Origin: CBFDCQ01 sp965603355
GTDB taxonomy: Bacteria; Hydrogenedentota; CAZGCA01; CBFDCQ01
NCBI GenBank assembly: GCA_965603355.1
Contig: CBFDCQ010000062.1
Span: forward strand, 1 to 19,314
Direction of reading: 5' to 3'
Length of the DNA: 19,314 nucleotides
A program made the translations under genes and the position numbers. Shown in pieces: positions 1-7,679 of the stretch; positions within the stretch are counted from its first letter, which is position 1; each line of letters opens with the position of its first letter. The notes beneath the pieces were generated by a model. That model was given only the letters and a program-made list of their open reading frames with translations, was not told the DNA's origin and did no database searches.

Positions 1-1
1 G

Positions 2-1171
2 TACCACGGCACGCGCGTCGGGACCATGGTAGCGGTGTCGGATGACCCGCTGCTGCTGAATTGGGAGAAAGTGACGGGGAAACCGGTGATACCTTTTGCG
101 AAAGAGGGCGATCCGCCTTTGCCATATAACATCTTCGACCCGTGCATCTGGAAGGCGGACGGAACTTATTATGCTCTCACGGCGGGTGCATTGAGAGAGG
201 GACCCGGCGGGAAACGGATCCGCGCGGAATTTCTGCACCGCTCGAATGACCTGGCCACGTGGGAGTACCTGCATCCATTCCTCGAGGACGACCAGTATGG
301 CCTTATCGGCGACGACGGCGCCTGCCCCTATTTCTGGCCCATTGGAGACCGGCATATCCTGTTGCACTTCAGCCACATGAGCGGCGGCAAGTACATGCTG
401 GGAGACTACGCCAAGGATCGTGACAAATTTGTCGTGACGGCAGCCGGCGACTTCAACTTCGGGCCGGCCGATCCCTGCGGTGTTCATGCGCCGTCGGCAA
501 GCCCCGACGGAAAGGGGGGCGTGATCGTCATCTTCAACATGAATCCGGGCAAGCGCACGGAAGGCTGGAACCAGATCATGACCTTGCCGCGCCGCCTGAC
601 GCTCCAGGGCGAGGAAGATCTCCGTGTCGAGCCCGCCGGCGATATCGCATCGCTGCGGAGAGCCCACGAGCGCCTCGAAGACCTGGCCCTGCCGGCCAAC
701 GAGGAAATCGTGCTCAAGCAGGTGTCGGGCAGCGCCATGGAGATTGCTGCGGAGATCGAGACGGAGGGAAGCCCGGTGGTCGAGATGAATGTTCTGCGGT
801 CTCCCGGAGGCGAGGAGTACACCCGAATCATGTTCTACCGAAACCGCGGATACGGAGAAGACCGCCGCGGTTTTCCACGGCAGAGCCTGATATCCATCGA
901 CTCTTCGCGCTCGTCACTCGCTGCGGATGTTACCTGCCGGGCGCCGGAAACGGCCCCCGTCTATCTCAAGAGGGATGAACCCCTTAAACTGCGGGTCTTT
1001 ATCGACCGGAGTGTTGTCGAGGTCTTCGTCAACGGCAACCAGTGTGTTGCATTACGGGTCTATCCCGAACGCGAAGACAGCGTGGGCGTGTCCCTCCGCG
1101 CGCAGAACCGGGACGCGAAGCTGAAGTCTCTCGACGCCTGGCAGATGGACAACATCTACACCACCGATTAG
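2..1171 (+). CDS. GH32 family glycoside hydrolase, 5'-truncated by window edge
   Basis: The frame is open to base 2, so the ATG at 26 is internal and the N-terminus, including the usual WxNDPNG nucleophile motif, lies outside. The 389 visible residues start in the first blades of the GH32 five-bladed propeller (YHGT...GTMVAVSDDPLLLNWEK). They include an RDP-equivalent at IFDPCIW (D46 of the fragment), and GWNQIMTLPRRLTL near the end of the propeller, followed by a C-terminal beta-sandwich ending at DAWQMDN. The family hydrolyses fructans or sucrose at beta-fructosidic bonds. At the place of the general acid/base glutamate (usual motif ECP) this protein reads GDDGACPYFWP, with Ala at 107. Either a nearby acid substitutes or activity is altered. 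The next gene is also GH32, which supports a fructan locus. The family call is secure; substrate and activity are not. Confidence 0.85.
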   Translation, partial: YHGTRVGTMVAVSDDPLLLNWEKVTGKPVIPFAKEGDPPLPYNIFDPCIWKADGTYYALTAGALREGPGGKRIRAEFLHRSNDLATWEYLHPFLEDDQYGLIGDDGACPYFWPIGDRHILLHFSHMSGGKYMLGDYAKDRDKFVVTAAGDFNFGPADPCGVHAPSASPDGKGGVIVIFNMNPGKRTEGWNQIMTLPRRLTLQGEEDLRVEPAGDIASLRRAHERLEDLALPANEEIVLKQVSGSAMEIAAEIETEGSPVVEMNVLRSPGGEEYTRIMFYRNRGYGEDRRGFPRQSLISIDSSRSSLAADVTCRAPETAPVYLKRDEPLKLRVFIDRSVVEVFVNGNQCVALRVYPEREDSVGVSLRAQNRDAKLKSLDAWQMDNIYTTD

Positions 1172-1188
1172 CACGGATCCGCCGGGGG

Positions 1189-1214
1189 CAGGTCCGTATG
1201 GGAATTCTCGGTCA
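1189..1214 (+). repeat. Short motif resembling 3853-3877
   Basis: The bases CAGGTCC.T.TGGG followed by TCTCGG occur in the gap before the levanase gene. They recur, with 19 of 23 positions matching by eye, at 3853-3875 before the VCBS/beta-lactamase gene. It may be a shared upstream element or chance. Confidence 0.2.
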
Positions 1215-1280
1215 ATGTTAGCGTAAGGGCTAAGTAGGCCCGTTTGGATGCCGTGCAAGAGATCGATGGAGGAAAGTCCA

Positions 1281-3482
1281 ATGCAACCTCGAACACTTAG
1301 TTTGATTTGTATGATCCCAGCAGCCTTTGCAGCCTTTGCGGCCTTCGGAGCCCCTCAGGCCGAGGATATCCTGATCGCGGACTTCGAGGCGCGGGATTAT
1401 GGCGACTGGACGGTCGAGGGCGAGGCGTTTGGCCGGGGGCCGGCGGGCGGTAACCCCCATGGGCAAGCTGAAGGTAACGCCTTCAACTTTCAGGGACGGG
1501 GGCTTGTGAACTCCTATCGTGGTGGGGATAACAAGCCTACGGGAATCCTGACCTCCCCCGAATTCACGATTGAGCGGTCCTATATTAACCTCCTTGTAGG
1601 CGGGGGCGACTTCGACGGGGTCACGTGTGTCAACCTGCTTGTGGAGGGAGACACAGTGCGAACGGCCACCGGCCCGAGCCGGAAGGATGGCGCCGGTTCG
1701 AAGGAATTGCTATGGCATGCCTGGGATGTTGGCGAACTTCGGGGCAAAACGGCCCGAATTCAGATAGTGGATAACCGGCAGGATGAGTGGGGTCATATCA
1801 CGGTCGACCACATTGTGCAGAGCGAGCAGCAAGCTCAAAATCTCCTTGGTATTGCCCGCGACTTCGTTCTTGATGACAAGTACCTCATTTTTCCGGTCGA
1901 TGACGATTCCCCCAGCCAGGTACTGGACATCATGGTCGATGGCGAGCAGGTTCTCCAACTGGGTGTGGAGCTTGCGACCGGCGACGCGGATTACTGGGTG
2001 TTTCTGGACACCGCCAAATACGCCGGGAAGAAGGCTACGCTTCGAGCGGAACGGCTTCCATCAATGCAGTTGGACAGTTTCTTTGCCATTCGCGTGGACA
2101 GCACGTACCCTGGCAAAGCCGAATTGTATATGGAGAAGCTGCGTCCCCAACTGCACTTCAGCTCAAAGCGGGGCTGGAACAATGACCCGAACGGTTTGAT
2201 GTATTACGGCGGCGAGTATCATCTTTTCTATCAGCACAATCCATACGGTTGGGATAGCAGTCTGAACGATATCAACAAGACCTGGGGGCACGCGGTGAGC
2301 GCGGACCTTGTTCACTGGGAGGAGTTGGGCGATGCCTTGTTCCCCGATGAATACGGGACGATGTACTCGGGATCGGGCGTGGTGGATTGGAACAACACAA
2401 CAGGTTTTCAGACGGGTGAAGAGCCGCCCCTCATCGCCATCTACACCTCTGCGGGGGAGACGAATCCCTGGTCCGGCGTCGGCAGCCGATTCACGCAGGG
2501 CATCGCGTACAGCAACGACCGAGGCCGCACCTGGACCAAATACGAAGGCAATCCGGTTCAAGGGCACCTGAGTGGCATGAACCGCGATCCGAAAGTCATC
2601 TGGTGGGAGGAGACGAACGAATGGGTTATTGTGTTGTTCCTTACGGATAGCCGCGTGGCCTTCTTCCGCTCCAAGGATTTGAAACGCTGGGAGCAACAGA
2701 GCGTATTCCCGTCTTCCGGCACGATACGCGACTGTCCGGAATTGTTCCAGCTGGCCGTGGATGGCGACGAGGATAATACGAAGTGGATTCTCCATGGCGG
2801 GTACGGCGAATACTTTGTAGGCAACTTCGATGGAAGCAAGTATACCCGGGATGGCGAGGCCATTCGATACAACTACGGGAATTGTTTTTACGCGCCGCAG
2901 AATTTCAGCGACATCCCCGATGACGATGGACGGCGTATCCAGATAGCGTGGGGCACGAACCCGTCTCCAGGCATGCCTTTCAACCAGATGATGAATATCC
3001 CGGTCGTGCTCACGTTGCACTCGACCGAGGACGGGCTGCGCATGTTCGCGAATCCCGTCGATGAAATCGAGAAGCTGTATCTGGAGGAGCATGAATGGAA
3101 GGATCTTGCCATTCCCGCCGGCGTTTTGCCGACACCAGGCGTTGAAGGCGAACTGTTCGATATCGAAGCGGAACTTGTGGTGGGAGATGCGGAAGAACTG
3201 GGGTTGGTCATCCGTGGTCAAGAGTTGATCTACAGGGTTGAGGATGAGCAACTGGTTTTCGGCGAAGAAAGAGCGCCGCTCAAGGCGGTGGATGGCCGCA
3301 TCAGCCTGCGCTGCATCGTGGACCGCACGTCGATCGAGATCTTCGCGAACGATGGCCGCGTCTACATGCCGTGCAGACTCCGCGCCGAAGATGACGACAA
3401 GTCGCTTGCGCTCTTCGCGCGGGGCGGGGCAGCAAGGGCCGCGTCGATTCAGGTACGTGAACTCGAGTCCATCTGGGAATAG
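1281..3482 (+). CDS. Secreted multidomain GH32 levanase/fructan beta-fructosidase
   Basis: The ATG at 1281 has GGAGGA seven bases upstream and opens directly on a signal peptide (MQPRTLSLICMIPAAFAAFA...), so it is preferred over the ATG at 1248. The product is 733 residues. After the signal come a beta-sandwich module (about 30-165, starting IADFEARDYGDW), a second domain of the kind found before bacterial GH32 levanases (about 175-280), the GH32 propeller (about 290-590) and a C-terminal beta-sandwich. Catalytic landmarks are WNNDPNG (nucleophile D302), RDPK (435-438) and RDCPELF, where D484 stands in place of the usual EC glutamate. Family members cleave levan- or inulin-type fructans outside the cytoplasm. 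It lies 109 bases after another GH32 gene and may share its transcript. Endo versus exo mode cannot be told from sequence alone. Confidence 0.9.
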   Translation: MQPRTLSLICMIPAAFAAFAAFGAPQAEDILIADFEARDYGDWTVEGEAFGRGPAGGNPHGQAEGNAFNFQGRGLVNSYRGGDNKPTGILTSPEFTIERSYINLLVGGGDFDGVTCVNLLVEGDTVRTATGPSRKDGAGSKELLWHAWDVGELRGKTARIQIVDNRQDEWGHITVDHIVQSEQQAQNLLGIARDFVLDDKYLIFPVDDDSPSQVLDIMVDGEQVLQLGVELATGDADYWVFLDTAKYAGKKATLRAERLPSMQLDSFFAIRVDSTYPGKAELYMEKLRPQLHFSSKRGWNNDPNGLMYYGGEYHLFYQHNPYGWDSSLNDINKTWGHAVSADLVHWEELGDALFPDEYGTMYSGSGVVDWNNTTGFQTGEEPPLIAIYTSAGETNPWSGVGSRFTQGIAYSNDRGRTWTKYEGNPVQGHLSGMNRDPKVIWWEETNEWVIVLFLTDSRVAFFRSKDLKRWEQQSVFPSSGTIRDCPELFQLAVDGDEDNTKWILHGGYGEYFVGNFDGSKYTRDGEAIRYNYGNCFYAPQNFSDIPDDDGRRIQIAWGTNPSPGMPFNQMMNIPVVLTLHSTEDGLRMFANPVDEIEKLYLEEHEWKDLAIPAGVLPTPGVEGELFDIEAELVVGDAEELGLVIRGQELIYRVEDEQLVFGEERAPLKAVDGRISLRCIVDRTSIEIFANDGRVYMPCRLRAEDDDKSLALFARGGAARAASIQVRELESIWE

Positions 3483-3775
3483 TGGCGCTGGAATGAGATA
3501 CTTGCAGGAAGAATTGGCGGGATAAATAGCGCGACATTACAGAGAGCTACGCAATTCCCGACCAGGTTCACTCTATTTCCATTCAGGTCAATCCTTTCCA
3601 ACAGGAAGTTCAGGTATCTCTTAGCGATCGTACGCTGGTTTGACATGAAGACCGCCGGGAGGCAAACCTTGTTCTTTTCCTCCTAACAAGTACTTATCAT
3701 GGATGTCCCCGGAAACAGCACTGACGGTCGCCTCCGATGGGTGCCATAGGGCCGTGAACGACCTCAGGAGGGACC

Positions 3776-3922
3776 ATGGCAGAAGACACTGGTGTTGAAA
3801 GCGCGAGTTCTATCGCTTACAATGACGGGAATTTGCCCGTGGTGGTCGCGGACAGGTCCATTTGGGGAATCTCGGATCATATAAGGTCACGGGTCCGAAT
3901 CCCGCCCCCGCGAGGTCTATGA
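3776..3922 (+). CDS. Possible 48-residue ORF, likely a gene fragment ending in a tRNA-like tail
   Basis: The ATG at 3776 follows a strong Shine-Dalgarno, AGGAGGG at 3766-3772, although only three bases separate them. The peptide starts MAEDTGVESASSIAYNDGN and stops 20 bases before the VCBS/beta-lactamase start. Its last dozen residues (HIRSRVRIPPPR) are what results from translating a tRNA T-arm and acceptor stem, so the C-terminus is probably not native. I infer the 5' end of a gene cut by insertion or recombination at a tRNA-type site. No family was recognised. It could also be untranslated. Confidence 0.25.
   Translation: MAEDTGVESASSIAYNDGNLPVVVADRSIWGISDHIRSRVRIPPPRGL
3883..3913 (+). 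other. tRNA 3'-end-like fragment (T-arm plus acceptor 3' strand)
   Basis: The bases AAGGTC, then the T-loop GGGTCCGAATCCC, then the acceptor strand CCCCGCG and discriminator A follow the order of a tRNA 3' half and closely resemble initiator-tRNA tails. The preceding CAT at 3878-3880 sits where a Met anticodon would be. Upstream, CGCGG at 3848-3852 could pair with CCGCG, but the D-arm and anticodon stem do not form and the span is about 66 bases, too short. This is therefore a remnant, not a working tRNA. Such tails are typical scars of integration at tRNA genes. Confidence 0.5.
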
Positions 3923-3942
3923 AGAAGGAAGGAGTAGCTGCC

Positions 3943-6726
3943 ATGAAGAAACTTGTAATCCTGTTGTGCGCCGTTGTGATGGTCTTTCTGATTCCGATGA
4001 CCGGCTCGGCGCAAGGAGAGAACTGCTTTTCCGAGAGACCCATCTGGAGTAGCGGCACTTCCGTATCAGGCGGGGACGGCATTGCCCGGCTTATCGATTT
4101 TGATCGTGACGGCGATCTGGATTTCGTGACGTCCGCACCGAATCCGAAACGCTGGGTGCTGTATCGCAATCAAGACGGACGGCTTTCGAAGAAGCCTTTC
4201 TGGGAGTCGATGGAAACTACCGATTGCGATCACATTGACGTGATTGACTTTAACGGCGACGGGTACATGGACCTAGCGGCCACGCACGAGAGCCATTGCA
4301 CATTGTACTTCAACAAATGGGGCAAGTTTGCCGCAAAGCCGGATTGGGAAACGGACATCACTGCAAATGCAAACCAGATCGACTTCGGCGATTTCGACGG
4401 GGACGGCGACTACGACATGGTGATGGCCGCGGGTGAACCCATCAATGGTGTCGCCCTCTTTGAGAACACGACCGGAGGCCCCGGATGGCCTGGCAAAGAA
4501 AGGGATGCAGGTACACCTGCCACGAAACCCACCCTGAAACTCGGCCACGACGAATACTCAGAGGCCGCCATCTTTGCCGATTTCGATAACGACGGCGATG
4601 GCAAGCTCGACATCATCGCGCACTACCCATCGGGAAAGACCGTTGTCTATCGCAACACTGACAATCAATTCGATGGTGGCACGGTGGTCTATGAAGACGC
4701 GGAAAACCCGTGGACTCAGCGCCACTATCTGCATGATCTCGACGACGATGGTCAGCCTGAGTTATTCAGCGCCAAGGGAGACTGGGCAAAGCCTGGCGCC
4801 AGCTTGCAGTTGGTCAAGCAGGATGGTTCCCCGACGATGCAGGTGCGCTGGAAGAGCACGCCGGAGACCATGTTTCATGCATTCGATTTCGGCGACGTTG
4901 ACGGCGATGGCGACAGCGACGTGGTCGCCTCGGATTATGCCAACGGCGGATCCGTTCATCTGTATTTGAGCGAGGGCGGAAAACTCGCCGCCGTGCCCGC
5001 GCTCTCGCTGAAAAACACGGGGCCTGTGCATGAAGCGATCCTCGGGGATATCGACCTTGACGGCGATCTTGACCTCGCAGTCGGCGGTCGAGACCGAGCT
5101 CACATCTACGAGAATCGCACGGTCACGACCGGCTACTATTCCGCAGCCAACCGCTTCAGACCCATGCTGGACATTAAACTCGTCTTCCAGCCCAGCGTAT
5201 TCTCTGGAAACGACAAGGAGCAAAAGAGCGCGAAGGGCGCAAAGGGTGGTGGATTTCCTCCGTGCGACTTCCTGAATCCCGAGCAGGCTCGCAGGCTGTT
5301 GGGGGACTACAAAATCGATACAACTTTCTATAACGAGGATTATGAAGTAGTCGAGGAGCCGACCGACACAGGGCGCTACGGGGCTGTAGTAAAGGTCACT
5401 GCCGAGGATGGACATGAGTACACGCGGTTTCGTACCCTTTACAGGGCCTCCAAGGACGCAAAGGACCAGCCCGATGGCGAACTCGCGTTTCCTGCCGCTA
5501 CGGGAGTAGATGAGGGGACATGGCATAATCACCGGCAAAGCGTCAACGAACACATCGCAAACGCAGTAGCCCGCGACGCTATGCGCTCTCACGACTTTGC
5601 CGTGCTGCTGGCCGGTCTGGACGAAATGGGTCCGGACGAGGATCCCGCATCGCAACGCGCGAGCGCCGTCACGAAAGACCGGCAATGGTGGCTGCCGCTC
5701 AAACGGAAGCTCAATGGCAACGCTGAACGATTTGCAGAGTCCATCGTCGCACCGGTGGCCGTCGATGGATTGAACGCGCCCGTTCTGCGGGAGGGCACGG
5801 AGGAAGAAGCGGGAATGAAGCCCGGCACAGCCGAGAAGATCCATGCCGTACTTGACGAGTGGGCAAACAACTCAGACCAGCCATTCAATGCGTGCGTTGC
5901 GCGGAACGGCGTCGTTTTCTTTAACCGAGCCTACGGTTCGAGAGATGGAAAGCCCATCACAACTGACACAAGGCACGTCGTCTATTCGCTCTCCAAGGCC
6001 CACTCAGGCGCCCTGCTGATGATGTTCATCGATCGGGGCGTCATCAGCCTAGACGATCCGGTAGGGAGGATATTGCCCGAGTTTCAAAACGAAGGTGTCG
6101 AGACGCCCGCTACGTTTCATCACCTTTTCACGCACACGGCCGATACGGACGGCCACTTCACCGATTTCTGGAACGACCTGGAGCATGTCTACGGGGAGGC
6201 CCACCCATATCTGAGAATTGGGAAAGAACTCCGCTACAACGGCACAGGCATCGCCATTGGGCTGAAGGCCCTGGAGCAAGTGACCGGTCTGGCACTGCCT
6301 CTTCTATACCAGGAGTATCTGTATGGCCCGCTGGGTTGCGAATCGATCGAATCGATTGACGGTTCGGCGATGACGTGGTCGAACGCATACGACGTGGCGC
6401 GCGTCGGACAGATGCTGGCCAATCACGGCGCCTACGGAAACCTTCGGTTCTTCAGTGAGAAGACGTTCGAGCAGATGCTGCCGCAGAAACTGGACAAGCT
6501 CCTCGGCCCTGATACGGATGTTACCTGGGGGGTCGGCCTGACATGGTTTCGCGAGAACGGACTCAGCAAGAGAACGATCGGGCATGGATCCGCTTCGGCC
6601 TGCACGCTGAGAGTCGATCTGGAAAAGGACCTCGTGATCACCATGACGCGTCTAACGGCAGGAGAGAACTACGGCAAGTATCACCCGAAGTTCATCAAAA
6701 CTGTTACGGACGGCGTGGCGGATTGA
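3943..6726 (+). CDS. Secreted VCBS/FG-GAP repeat protein fused to a class C beta-lactamase-type serine hydrolase
   Basis: The ATG at 3943 has GGAAGGA upstream and opens on a signal peptide (MKKLVILLCAVVMVFLIPMTGSAQG); the longer frame from 3862 would translate the tRNA-like tail. The product is 927 residues. Residues about 50-395 hold seven Asp-rich calcium-loop repeats (DFDRDGDLD, DFNGDGYMD, DFDGDGDYD, DFDNDGDGKLD, DLDDDGQPE, DVDGDGDSD, DIDLDGDLD), as in FG-GAP/VCBS propellers. A linker region of unknown fold (about 430-620) follows. Residues about 625-920 are a Beta-lactamase (PF00144-type) domain with SxxK as S682-LS-K685, the tyrosine motif as Y765-N-G in place of YxN, and H881-G-S near the KTG position. 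Such domains act as esterases or DD-peptidases more often than as antibiotic resistance enzymes. The substrate is unknown. Confidence 0.85.
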   Translation: MKKLVILLCAVVMVFLIPMTGSAQGENCFSERPIWSSGTSVSGGDGIARLIDFDRDGDLDFVTSAPNPKRWVLYRNQDGRLSKKPFWESMETTDCDHIDVIDFNGDGYMDLAATHESHCTLYFNKWGKFAAKPDWETDITANANQIDFGDFDGDGDYDMVMAAGEPINGVALFENTTGGPGWPGKERDAGTPATKPTLKLGHDEYSEAAIFADFDNDGDGKLDIIAHYPSGKTVVYRNTDNQFDGGTVVYEDAENPWTQRHYLHDLDDDGQPELFSAKGDWAKPGASLQLVKQDGSPTMQVRWKSTPETMFHAFDFGDVDGDGDSDVVASDYANGGSVHLYLSEGGKLAAVPALSLKNTGPVHEAILGDIDLDGDLDLAVGGRDRAHIYENRTVTTGYYSAANRFRPMLDIKLVFQPSVFSGNDKEQKSAKGAKGGGFPPCDFLNPEQARRLLGDYKIDTTFYNEDYEVVEEPTDTGRYGAVVKVTAEDGHEYTRFRTLYRASKDAKDQPDGELAFPAATGVDEGTWHNHRQSVNEHIANAVARDAMRSHDFAVLLAGLDEMGPDEDPASQRASAVTKDRQWWLPLKRKLNGNAERFAESIVAPVAVDGLNAPVLREGTEEEAGMKPGTAEKIHAVLDEWANNSDQPFNACVARNGVVFFNRAYGSRDGKPITTDTRHVVYSLSKAHSGALLMMFIDRGVISLDDPVGRILPEFQNEGVETPATFHHLFTHTADTDGHFTDFWNDLEHVYGEAHPYLRIGKELRYNGTGIAIGLKALEQVTGLALPLLYQEYLYGPLGCESIESIDGSAMTWSNAYDVARVGQMLANHGAYGNLRFFSEKTFEQMLPQKLDKLLGPDTDVTWGVGLTWFRENGLSKRTIGHGSASACTLRVDLEKDLVITMTRLTAGENYGKYHPKFIKTVTDGVAD

Positions 6727-6762
6727 CAGAACCCGTGGATCTGCCGCGTGACGCTGTTTTGA

Positions 6763-7122
6763 GGTCCTCACCCCAAAGATGTTCTCGGCGACGGCGAGTT
6801 AGTTGACGGCGCGGCAATCCCGTCTGAGAGGAATGACGGCGGAATCGACGGCTATCACTGTTGGGCGGAATTCTACACCGACGGTAATTGGTGGCCCGTA
6901 GACATCAGCGAGGGAGACAAGTGTTCCAGTCTGGCGACCTACTATTTCGGCCACGATCCCGCCAACCGTTTCGAACTCAGTCGAGGCCGCGATCTCGTGG
7001 TTGATCCGGGTCCGGCTTCGGGTCCAATCAATTTCCTCGCATACCCTGTGCTCGAGATAGGCGGCAAGCCGGCGCGGCCGAAAGTCGAGTTCTCCTTCAA
7101 CCGCCCCGCTTCGCACAAGTAA
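6763..7122 (+). pseudogene. 3' remnant of a transglutaminase-like family gene
   Basis: An open frame without an ATG runs from just after the TGA at 6760-6762 to the TAA at 7120-7122. It reads GGIDGYHCWAEFYTDG, then PVDISEGDK, TYYFGHDPANRFELSRGRDL and GPINFLAYPVLEIGGKP. This is the C-terminal part of the bacterial transglutaminase-like fold: catalytic His is in GYHCW (codon 6856-6858) and Asp in PVDIS (codon 6901-6903). The region with the catalytic Cys and the N-terminus is missing, and in-frame stops lie at 6724 and 6760. It shares its reading frame with the upstream gene, probably by chance. I read it as a decayed gene left by deletion. Confidence 0.7.
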
Positions 7123-7679
7123 TCCACAGCAACTAACACGAGGCCGATCCGGGCGATTCCATTTGGTGGCTGGTGCTTACGCCAAACGGTGTGACTTCTG
7201 TTCTCTCTCTGACCCGTAACCTGTCGCGAGCTATGTCATTACCGATCTCGGTCCCGCGACGTGCGACCGCTTTACCCGGATGGCCACGCGTCGTGCATTG
7301 AGGGAGTTGTGTACAATAACTAATACCAGCAGGTTATGAGATGCCACCGTGAGAATGCGCGTCTTCTAAGTCGACGGTAAATCCCAAATGAACCCGGATT
7401 CGGAGCGTTCTTCCGCGCTTTTTGCGTCGGACCACACATGTTCTCTTTCTTGGTAAGCGGTTCGTTATCCGTATTCTCTTGAGAAAGGAATTGGAGTATG
7501 ATAGGGTTGCAGACAGGGTATGGGGATTCCACCGTTACTGATTGAGTTCTTCGATGTTTACAGATCGTGGAGTCTGGGGAGGTGAAATGGGGCAGCTTTT
7601 TCGGATATTTCATTTAATTCAATTCTCTTTAAGGACATTGATGAGAAGAATCGCATGCGAAAAGGAAGGAGGCTTTACC
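7123..7679. other. Long intergenic region before the M24 operon
   Basis: About 560 bases hold no gene I can support. The last 200 bases are richer in A and T and probably carry the promoter for the three M24 genes. A TATGAT at 7497-7502 resembles a -10 box, but no good -35 lies at standard spacing. No clear terminator hairpin with a T run was found. Confidence 0.5.

Noticed and set aside
2163..3251. Long antisense ORF opposite the levanase gene
   Set aside because: It mirrors a gene with clear GH32 motifs and has no ribosome site or recognisable domain; high GC favours such shadows.
3449..3646. Antisense 65-codon ORF in the gap after the levanase
   Set aside because: No Shine-Dalgarno before its start, it overlaps the levanase 3' end, and no family was recognised; a degraded fragment cannot be excluded.
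3848..3913. Functional tRNA gene
   Set aside because: Only the T-arm and acceptor 3' strand are good; the anticodon stem and D-arm do not form and the span is too short.
4762..5844. Long antisense ORF opposite the VCBS/beta-lactamase gene
   Set aside because: The + strand frame encodes repeat and hydrolase motifs over the same span; the antisense product is low-complexity in style and unsupported.
6724..6762. Readthrough fusion of the VCBS/beta-lactamase protein with the transglutaminase remnant
   Set aside because: The frames coincide but two TGA stops intervene and the remnant lacks its catalytic Cys region; decay is simpler.
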